Origin: an uncultured Neomegalonema sp.
GTDB taxonomy: Bacteria; Pseudomonadota; Alphaproteobacteria; Rhodobacterales; Rhodobacteraceae
Assembly: GCA_937927905.1 (NCBI GenBank)
Contig: CALFWP010000044.1
Span: 1 to 22,094 of the forward strand
Direction of reading: 5' to 3'
Length of the DNA: 22,094 nucleotides
Positions 1-5,943 of the stretch are shown here, one piece after another. The translations under genes and the position numbers were made by a program. Under the pieces are notes generated by a model that saw only the letters and a list, made by a program, of their open reading frames with translations, ran no database searches and was not told the DNA's origin. The stretch's first letter is position 1, and every line of letters starts with the position of its first letter.

Positions 1-122
1 GTGTTGTCTGGGATTCCGATCCGGAGGCGGAACGCATGGAGACCGTCAATAAATCCAAAGCGTTGTTCAGGGCGGCAAAGGATGCTGTGCGCCTTGCCGA
101 AAAAACACGCGGTAATCGCTGA
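1..122 (+). CDS. trpE: Anthranilate synthase component I (TrpE), C-terminal fragment
   Basis: An open frame enters from the left edge in frame 3 and stops with TGA at 120-122. It encodes about 39 residues, including DSDPEAERMETVNKSKALFR. This matches what I know of the TrpE C-terminus, which typically reads ADSxPExEyxETxNKAxALxRA. TrpE converts chorismate and ammonia (supplied by TrpG) to anthranilate in the cytoplasm. The tail then continues for roughly 20 residues to the stop. The identification is supported by trpG, trpD and trpC starting about 1 kb downstream, but those are separated from trpE by a gene on the opposite strand. A related chorismate-binding enzyme such as PabB is the main alternative, since only the tail is visible. 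Confidence 0.72.
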   Translation, partial: VVWDSDPEAERMETVNKSKALFRAAKDAVRLAEKTRGNR

Positions 123-154
123 TATTATTTCCTTACTTAAACAGTGACCGGCCG

Positions 155-1111
155 CTATTGCATCCGCAGCCGGTTGACCACCGCTGTTAACGGGGCGATT
201 TTGACACTTGAGTCATAAGTACCAACCCACGATTTCAACTCCTTTACCATACGATGCTCCGCCGGAACCGTCACGATTGCCGTACCCCACTTTTCTGCAT
301 GCTGAATGCTCTCATCAAGAATTGCATTCAGCTGTTTAATGCTGGCATCTCGCGGTACGGCAAAATCACGATCCCCAACAGGAACCGACATCCGGCGCGC
401 CAGCGCACCGGCAATACTCTGTCTGTGTGTCCTCGCATCAACAAAACCGTACCCGTAATCTTTCAGTGTCTCCAGTACAGCACGCATTGTCGGACCGTCA
501 CGGGTCACCGCTTCACCAAAACGGTTCATAACACCGACAAAACCGTCAATTTGGGCAAAGTTCCATTTCATACGGCGGACCAGTTCATCACGCGAAGAAT
601 TGATCGAAACCGGATTCGGCGATGTATTAAACGTATCCTCGGACTGCATCGGCAGCAGTAGCAGCACTTCGCGCCCCGCACTGCGGGCAGCTAAGGCGGT
701 TTTGTCCGCTGAATCCGCATCAGGTGAAATTGCAAAGGTCAGCGGTGCCTGAATCCCGACTGCTGTCAGTGCCGACGTCATATCGCTGCCGGTTTCCTCT
801 ATAATCAGAGCCAGGCGCGGCGCGGGGTCATTATAAGGATATAAAGCGGCGTTACGGATCCACGGCATCACATCCGCGTCTTCCTTTGAACGGATTAATC
901 CTGAGGACGGCTTTTCAAAAACAGCGCCCGTTTCATAGGCCGAGAGTTGCCCGGACGCAGAATTTGCACTTGCCGCACGTGACAGTTTATCCAATTTCAG
1001 TGCGCTGGCCGTACCCACGATAAGGCATATCACAAAGCCAATAGCGGCCACCACAGGCTTGCGGTACCGCGATATGCTCGGGGGATCAGGTTTTGGTGTT
1101 TCCTCTGACAT
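155..1111 (-). CDS. Divergent polysaccharide deacetylase family protein (DUF610/YibQ-like), probably catalytically degenerate
   Basis: A 318-residue protein with one N-terminal membrane anchor (about residues 19-38), a low-complexity linker, and a deacetylase-like domain from about residue 98 to the end. The order LALII, LTFAISPDA, AGREVLLLLPM and VGVMNRFG follows the family pattern (usually IIDDLG, HLPME, GVNNHMGS). The residues expected at the metal site are changed here: DD is EE at 105-106, the His of HLPM is Leu152, and the His of NNHMG is Arg197. Family members are normally envelope proteins thought to act on cell-wall or polysaccharide substrates; this copy looks like a pseudoenzyme. 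It lies convergent to trpE (33 bp gap) and divergent from trpG (73 bp gap). Its cell-wall role is inferred from the family only. Confidence 0.82.
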   Translation of the reverse strand: MSEETPKPDPPSISRYRKPVVAAIGFVICLIVGTASALKLDKLSRAASANSASGQLSAYETGAVFEKPSSGLIRSKEDADVMPWIRNAALYPYNDPAPRLALIIEETGSDMTSALTAVGIQAPLTFAISPDADSADKTALAARSAGREVLLLLPMQSEDTFNTSPNPVSINSSRDELVRRMKWNFAQIDGFVGVMNRFGEAVTRDGPTMRAVLETLKDYGYGFVDARTHRQSIAGALARRMSVPVGDRDFAVPRDASIKQLNAILDESIQHAEKWGTAIVTVPAEHRMVKELKSWVGTYDSSVKIAPLTAVVNRLRMQ

Positions 1112-1184
1112 TGTACAGACCTTGACGCAGAGAGGCTTGCCACCCCATTAACAGTAACGAATTTGGTGACCGAAAGTCTGATTC

Positions 1185-1760
1185 ATGCTGTTACTGATAG
1201 ATAATTATGACAGTTTCACTTATAATCTTGTTCATTATCTGGGCGAGGTCGGTGCGAAAACGCATGTTGTGCGCAACGATGCGCTAACGGTCGATGAGGC
1301 GATTGACCTTAATCCGAATGCTATTGTTATTTCTCCGGGGCCATGCGACCCGTCAAGTGCAGGCATCTGCGTCGATTTAATTCGTCGCGCAGCCAATGAG
1401 ATACCGGTATTCGGCGTCTGTCTCGGTCATCAGTCTATCGGTGAGGCGTTCGGGGCAAACATCATCCGTGCCGATGATATAATGCACGGCAAAATCAGTT
1501 CCGTGTCCCATAGCGGAAGTGGTATTTTCAGGGATATTCCCGATCCGTTCAACGCAACCCGCTATCATTCGCTGACGATAGAACCGGATAGTATGCCGGA
1601 CTGTCTGGAGGTGACAGCACGTACGGAAGACGGCACGATCATGGGTGTTTCCCACAAACAGCACCAAATTCACGGGGTACAGTTCCACCCCGAAAGCATC
1701 CGCAGCGAACACGGCAAAAAAATCATGGCAAATTTCCTCAAACTGGCAGAGGCGGTTTAA
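1185..1760 (+). CDS. trpG: Anthranilate synthase component II, glutamine amidotransferase
   Basis: A 191-residue class I glutamine amidotransferase that hydrolyses glutamine and passes ammonia to TrpE for anthranilate synthesis. It opens with the family hallmark LLLIDNYDSFTYNLV. The nucleophile is Cys79 in GVCLGHQSIGEAFG, and His168 with Glu170 in QFHPES complete the triad. The length is typical for TrpG/PabA (about 190). It is the first gene of a compact operon: its TAA overlaps the trpD ATG by one base (TAATG at 1758-1762). The Shine-Dalgarno sequence before the ATG is weak (GAAAG). Because PabA and TrpG are near-identical in motif content, it may also serve PabB in folate synthesis; the trp context makes TrpG the primary call. 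Confidence 0.95.
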   Translation: MLLLIDNYDSFTYNLVHYLGEVGAKTHVVRNDALTVDEAIDLNPNAIVISPGPCDPSSAGICVDLIRRAANEIPVFGVCLGHQSIGEAFGANIIRADDIMHGKISSVSHSGSGIFRDIPDPFNATRYHSLTIEPDSMPDCLEVTARTEDGTIMGVSHKQHQIHGVQFHPESIRSEHGKKIMANFLKLAEAV

Positions 1761-2770
1761 TGACACTCAAACCCCTGATAGGCATTGCAACAGAACGTTC
1801 TCTGACACGGGAAGAGGCGGTGATCGCGTTTGAAGCTATTATGTCCGGCGAAGCAACACCGGCCCAGAGTGCCGGATTTCTGATGGCACTACGCATGCGC
1901 GGCGAGACTGTCGATGAAATCATTGCAGCCGCAACCGTCATGCGCGCAAAGGCCCTGCCGGTGAATGCCCCCGGTAATGCCATAGATATTGTAGGTACAG
2001 GCGGTGACGGAAAGGGAACGCTGAATATTTCAACCGCAGCCGCCCTGATCACAGCAGGGGCCGGTATACCGGTCGCCAAACATGGCAATCGTGCGCTGTC
2101 CTCAAAATCAGGGGCATCGGATGCCCTGACCGCACTCGGTGTCAATCTTGATGCAGGTGTAGAGGCCATCGAAAAATCTCTTACCGGGGCCAATATCGGA
2201 TATATGGCAGCGCCAAATCACCATTCCGCCATGCGCCACGTGATGCCGGTCCGCCAGGAAATGGGTGTCCGTACCGTGTTTAACCTGCTCGGCCCCCTGA
2301 CCAATCCTGCCGGGGTAAGACGCCAGCTTTCAGGGGCTTTTTCTGCTGATTGGATCCGGCCTATGGCCGAAACGCTCGGGGCACTTGGCACTGAAAAGGC
2401 ATGGATAGTTCACGGCGGTGACGGCACGGACGAGCTGGCCATATCCGAACCTTCGAAAGTGTGCGCATTTGAGAACGGATCGGTCAGAGAATTTACGGTC
2501 ACTCCGGAGGATGCAGGACTTCAGCGACATGCGTTCAGCGAAATTGTCGGAGGAGATCCTGCCGCAAATGCGCAAAAGCTCAAAGCACTGCTCGACGGCG
2601 AAAAAAGTGCTTATCGTGATGCGGCGGTTCTGAACGCGGCGGCGGCACTGGTGGTCGCGGACAAGGCGGGTGATCTGTGTTCGGGTGCCGTGCTTGCCGC
2701 ACAAAGCATTGACAGCGGAGCCGCGCGATCCGCTTTGGACAACCTTGTCAGGATCACCAATTCCGGATGA
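1760..2770 (+). CDS. trpD: Anthranilate phosphoribosyltransferase
   Basis: A 336-residue enzyme that transfers the phosphoribosyl group of PRPP to anthranilate, the second step of tryptophan synthesis. It has an N-terminal helical region (1-70) followed by the phosphoribosyltransferase core. DIVGTGGDG (residues 76-84) is the PRPP/pyrophosphate loop, NISTAAALI (89-97) and AKHGNRALSSKSGASDAL (106-123) are the conserved anthranilate/metal segments, and VFNLLGPLTNPA lies further on. The length is normal. It overlaps trpG by 1 bp and the next gene (ung) by 4 bp (ATGA), so translation along the operon is probably coupled. No odd residues were seen in the motifs. Confidence 0.96.
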   Translation: MTLKPLIGIATERSLTREEAVIAFEAIMSGEATPAQSAGFLMALRMRGETVDEIIAAATVMRAKALPVNAPGNAIDIVGTGGDGKGTLNISTAAALITAGAGIPVAKHGNRALSSKSGASDALTALGVNLDAGVEAIEKSLTGANIGYMAAPNHHSAMRHVMPVRQEMGVRTVFNLLGPLTNPAGVRRQLSGAFSADWIRPMAETLGALGTEKAWIVHGGDGTDELAISEPSKVCAFENGSVREFTVTPEDAGLQRHAFSEIVGGDPAANAQKLKALLDGEKSAYRDAAVLNAAAALVVADKAGDLCSGAVLAAQSIDSGAARSALDNLVRITNSG

Positions 2771-3453
2771 GTGAGTATACGGAACGCCTGGCCGGTGCCG
2801 CTCAGGAACTGGGCGACTGGCATTCGCTTTCATTTTTCGGCACACCGTTCAGGAGTGTACTCGCTGCGCTGATGGAGGAAAAAGGCGTCATACTTCCCCC
2901 TGCACCACTTGTATTCAGTGCCTTACGTACAATTGCACCCCCGGACACACGCGTTGTGATTTTAGGGCAGGACCCCTATCCGACACGGGGCCATGCGAAC
3001 GGTCTTGCGTTTTCCGTTCAACCTGATGTCATCCCCATTCCCCGCTCTTTGCAGAACATCTTCAAAGAATTAGACAGTGATACCGGTGAAACCCTACCAA
3101 ACGGCGATCTCAGCGGATGGGCCGCCCAGGGTGTATTGCTGCTTAACACCGCCCTGACCGTCCGTGAAGGTGAGGCAGGCAGTCATGCAAAGATCGGCTG
3201 GCAAAACCTGACACAACAGATTATCGCAATGCTCGCAGGTAAGGACGGCATGATCTGGCTGTTATGGGGCAAACAAGCGCAATCTTTTACCCCGCTGATC
3301 CGGGCCGGAAAAGGACGGAATGGTCTGATCATAGAAACTGCACATCCGTCTCCGCTGTCCGCCCGTCGCGGTTTTTTCGGCTCAAAACCGTTCAGCCGAA
3401 CGAATGACCATTTGAAAAAACTCGGCCAAACACCGATAGATTGGATCGCATGA
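2767..3453 (+). CDS. ung: Uracil-DNA glycosylase, family 1, embedded in the trp operon
   Basis: A 228-residue family 1 uracil-DNA glycosylase, which removes uracil from DNA to start base-excision repair. The water-activating motif is GQDPYP (67-72, Asp69). The second motif is HPSPLS (193-198, His193). WLLWGKQAQ and the C-terminal RGFFGSKPFSRTNDHLKK are typical of Ung. The usual last residue of GQDPYH is His; here it is Pro72, followed by TRGHANGLAFS. The gene overlaps trpD and trpC by 4 bp (ATGA) on each side, so it is a true operon member. Its repair role has no obvious link to tryptophan synthesis. The family assignment is firm; the effect of the His-to-Pro change is unknown. Confidence 0.93.
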   Translation: MSEYTERLAGAAQELGDWHSLSFFGTPFRSVLAALMEEKGVILPPAPLVFSALRTIAPPDTRVVILGQDPYPTRGHANGLAFSVQPDVIPIPRSLQNIFKELDSDTGETLPNGDLSGWAAQGVLLLNTALTVREGEAGSHAKIGWQNLTQQIIAMLAGKDGMIWLLWGKQAQSFTPLIRAGKGRNGLIIETAHPSPLSARRGFFGSKPFSRTNDHLKKLGQTPIDWIA

Positions 3454-4253
3454 ATACAATCCTTGATAAGATCAAAGCCTATAAACTCGAAGACGTGGCA
3501 CAGCGGAAAAAGCTGCGCCCTCTTTCAGAAGTCGAGGCGGAGGCGCATCAGGCCGGTCCGCCTCGCGGGTTCGCCGCTTCACTAACTGAAAAAGTCGCAT
3601 CGGGTGCCTATGGCCTGATCGCCGAGATTAAAAAGGCCAGCCCCTCTAAGGGCCTTATCCGTGCCGATTTCAACCCGCTGGACCTCGCCCTTGCTTATGA
3701 GCGCGGCGGGGCGGCATGCCTTTCCGTTTTGACGGACGGCCCTTCTTTTCAAGGATCGGATGAGTATCTGGTGGCTGCGCGCCGGGCGACTACCCTACCC
3801 GCACTTCGCAAGGATTTTCTTTATGATCCGTGGCAGGTCGCGGAATCCCGCGCCCTGGGTGCGGATTGCATTCTGATTATTATGGCCAGCGTAGAGGACG
3901 CACAGGCCTCAGAGCTGGAAGATGCCGCGCTTGGCTGGGGCATGGATGCTCTGATCGAGGTTCATGATGAAGAGGAGCTGGATCGGGCCTTACGCCTGAC
4001 ATCGCCATTGCTCGGGATCAACAACCGCAACCTGAAAACATTCGAGACCACGCTGGATACGACAGAGCGCCTGGCCCCCCGCATTCCGGACAATAAGGTT
4101 CTTGTTGCAGAATCCGGTTTGTATACGCCTCAGGACCTGAATCGCCTGGCAAAAACAGGAGCAAGGCGATTTTTAATAGGTGAAAGCCTGATGCGACAGA
4201 CAGATGTTGAAATGGCAACAAAAGAAATCCTGTCAAATCCTTTGAGCCTTTGA
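3450..4253 (+). CDS. trpC: Indole-3-glycerol phosphate synthase
   Basis: A 267-residue TIM-barrel enzyme that closes the indole ring, converting carboxyphenylamino-deoxyribulose phosphate to indole-3-glycerol phosphate. Motifs in order: N-terminal MNTILDKIKAYKLEDVA, the catalytic-lysine segment AEIKKASPSKG, LSVLTDGPSFQGSDEYL, LRKDFLYDPWQVAESRALGAD, GINNRNLKTFETTLDTT, VAESGL and FLIGESLMR. The frame is open from a TTG at 3441, but ATG at 3450 forms the ATGA overlap with ung seen at the other junctions and matches the usual N-terminus, so I choose 3450. In many alphaproteobacteria trpC is followed by moaC; here the operon ends and faces a minus-strand protease. Confidence 0.96.
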   Translation: MNTILDKIKAYKLEDVAQRKKLRPLSEVEAEAHQAGPPRGFAASLTEKVASGAYGLIAEIKKASPSKGLIRADFNPLDLALAYERGGAACLSVLTDGPSFQGSDEYLVAARRATTLPALRKDFLYDPWQVAESRALGADCILIIMASVEDAQASELEDAALGWGMDALIEVHDEEELDRALRLTSPLLGINNRNLKTFETTLDTTERLAPRIPDNKVLVAESGLYTPQDLNRLAKTGARRFLIGESLMRQTDVEMATKEILSNPLSL

Positions 4254-4256
4254 ATT

Positions 4257-4277
4257 CTGTCATTTTCTGGATGACAG
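4257..4277 (+). terminator. Weak stem-loop after trpC
   Basis: CTGTCAT (4257-4263) and ATGACAG (4271-4277) form a 7 bp stem with a 7 nt loop just after the trpC stop. No T-run follows, so an intrinsic terminator is unlikely. It may protect the trp mRNA 3' end or be chance. Confidence 0.3.
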
Positions 4278-4294
4278 GCGGCCCGGGCGCACCA

Positions 4295-4320
4295 CAAAAA
4301 AGGGCACCCAAAGGGTGCCC
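4295..4320 (-). terminator. Intrinsic terminator of the serine protease gene
   Basis: GGGCACCC (4302-4309) and GGGTGCCC (4313-4320) pair perfectly around a 3 nt loop. Read on the minus strand, the stem is followed at once by six T (A-run at 4296-4301 on the plus strand). It lies 38 bp past the protease stop. On the plus strand no T-run follows, so it mainly serves the minus strand. Confidence 0.85.
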
Positions 4321-4357
4321 GAAGTAAACGAAGCTATGCACGTTTCGCTTGCAGAAA

Positions 4358-5404
4358 TCAGTTTCTTGAATGTGCCGGCTGGAAGCTTATGAAATCACTT
4401 CCGAATTCAGAACTCAGGGCTGCCGCATGCTGTGCCTTTGACTGAGAGCGGGAATAATCCGCTACGAAAAAGCCCGGTGTTCCCTTACCACGGCACGAGT
4501 CCGGCGAACGGTCACAAATTGTACGCACCTCGTCAATCCATTCGCGATATGCGGCGATCGGGGTGAAATACATTTCATAACCGGCCTTCATACACGGCTC
4601 GCCTGCAGCGTTTTCCGTTCCTGTCTCAATACCAGACAAGACACCGGCAAGCTGCCTCTGGCCGCCGGAAACACCCACGATAGGGCCGCCACTTTCCCCC
4701 CGGCAAACACCGTCAATTCCGCCTGAAGGACTGGTTGCAGTAATATAACCGGGCCATTCCACCTTTTTGATGGCAAGAGGAATTGCCTGAAGCGTCTTTT
4801 GCCCCGCCTTACTGCCTGTGACCGGCCAACCCGCTGCCACGGCGATACCACCGGCGGTCACAGACGGACGACGGTAGGCATCAAGCTTTGCCGGACGGAT
4901 TTCCGACGGCAACGGCTCATCCAGGCGGATTAGAGCAATGTCGTTGGACAGGTACGAATAGTCAAATCCCGCATGACACACGACATCCTGCGCAACACGC
5001 GAAATCGTCGTTGCCCCTTCCAGGTTCTGATCTCCTGCGGTGATTTCAATCCGGGACCACTTGCTGTCGTCACCATCCGGACCTTGAACGCAGTGCGCCG
5101 CAGTAACAACCCAACGGCTGCTGATTGCGGTCCCGCCACAATGCTCCGTTTCGATAAAATCTCCATGGTCATATACCATGCGCAATTTCACCATTGAAGA
5201 AAACTGCGGATTTACGCCTCCGGCATGGCTGATACGCTGTCCTCTGACATAACGCGACCCTGTCGATTTCGCGACGCTGTGCTGATATGTATTCGGTGCG
5301 CCACAAGCAAAAGCATTCGCACCGGACAGTTCAGCCGCCCCGACTGCCGACGGTGTTAAGGCACATACCGCCGCAAAAGCGGCCGCCTTTCTTAGAGATG
5401 TCAT
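4358..5404 (-). CDS. Secreted trypsin-like serine protease (S1 family)
   Basis: A 348-residue protein with a Sec-type signal peptide (charged MTSLRK, a hydrophobic stretch, then likely cleavage after VGA near residue 23) followed by a chymotrypsin-fold protease domain. The triad is visible: His104 in WVVTAAHC, Asp155 in NDIALIRL and Ser238 in GESGGP. Several cysteines (34, 89, 105, 143, 234, 271, 297, 304) suggest disulfides, fitting an exported enzyme. The usual GDSGGP is GESGGP here, which does not touch the nucleophile. About 40 residues after the domain (from about 305) resemble no motif I know. A good ribosome site (AGGGGACAGG) precedes the ATG. The gene stands alone with its own terminator. 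The substrate is unknown. Confidence 0.9.
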   Translation of the reverse strand: MTSLRKAAAFAAVCALTPSAVGAAELSGANAFACGAPNTYQHSVAKSTGSRYVRGQRISHAGGVNPQFSSMVKLRMVYDHGDFIETEHCGGTAISSRWVVTAAHCVQGPDGDDSKWSRIEITAGDQNLEGATTISRVAQDVVCHAGFDYSYLSNDIALIRLDEPLPSEIRPAKLDAYRRPSVTAGGIAVAAGWPVTGSKAGQKTLQAIPLAIKKVEWPGYITATSPSGGIDGVCRGESGGPIVGVSGGQRQLAGVLSGIETGTENAAGEPCMKAGYEMYFTPIAAYREWIDEVRTICDRSPDSCRGKGTPGFFVADYSRSQSKAQHAAALSSEFGSDFISFQPAHSRN

Positions 5405-5943
5405 AACCTGTCCCCTGGTTTGATATGTATGGAGGCCCCCCGGCCTTTGAGACAGAATGAACTTTATGGGTAAATAAAACGCCCCACAACAACGTATTCA
5501 CTGTATGTATTACCTTGTAAGAAAACAATAATTCGAATTTCAACTGTAATTATCGCATTTTACATCGTATTTTAATTTTGCAATATATATAATATATTTT
5601 GTACATTCATCAAAAAACGAAATATGCATCACCCTTATTTTTATAATTACATCACGTACAGATTTAAAATACTGAAATCGCCCATACCTCAACATCTGAG
5701 CACACAGAGCTTCATAGTAAAGCACTCTGTACTGTTTTAACCTACAGGGATCAGGGTGGTTTTCCTGCACGTATATACGTCCTTCGCACAAGGACTTTAT
5801 GCATGGTATCGACAAGGCGCTGCACGCACACTAAAAACGCCGCGCACATCTTTTTCGATTAAGAGAAAGTTAACCGATTCTGCTCTGCGTTTTCCGGCAG
5901 GAATGCGCGCTCAAGTCCGCCCGGCAGGGCGCAATAAAATGGG
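5405..5943. other. 539 bp gene-free region with a very AT-rich core, between protease and hppA
   Basis: I see no convincing gene here. The middle is strongly AT-rich: bases 5521-5640 contain about 27 G/C, near 23%, against roughly half in flanking genes. A minus-strand frame (5815-5540) is open, but it needs a TTG start, lacks a ribosome site and resembles no family. Near the protease, AGGCC (5433-5437) and GGCCT (5442-5446) form a tight hairpin in its 5' leader. Toward hppA lie a 12 bp palindrome and a hairpin, listed separately. The region probably holds the divergent promoters of the protease and hppA, and possibly an unrecognised small RNA. Confidence 0.6.
5769..5795. promoter_or_regulatory. 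Palindrome and adjacent hairpin upstream of hppA (candidate operator)
   Basis: ACGTATATACGT (5769-5780) is a perfect 12 bp palindrome. Overlapping its end, GTCCTT (5779-5784) pairs with AAGGAC (5790-5795) around a 5 nt loop. They lie about 150-175 bp before hppA, at the border between the AT-rich core and normal-composition DNA. This may be a regulator site; no known consensus was recognised. Confidence 0.3.

Noticed and set aside
1112..1184. TTGACG at 1122-1127 as a trpG promoter -35
   Set aside because: No acceptable -10 lies at 16-18 bp (the sequence is CCATTA), so I do not call it.
3441..3449. TTG start for trpC nine bases before the chosen ATG
   Set aside because: ATG 3450 gives the same ATGA overlap seen at trpD-ung and the standard TrpC N-terminus.
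5540..5815. Minus-strand 91-codon open frame in the AT-rich gap
   Set aside because: It needs a TTG start, has no ribosome site and no family resemblance. Its openness is not strong evidence of coding.
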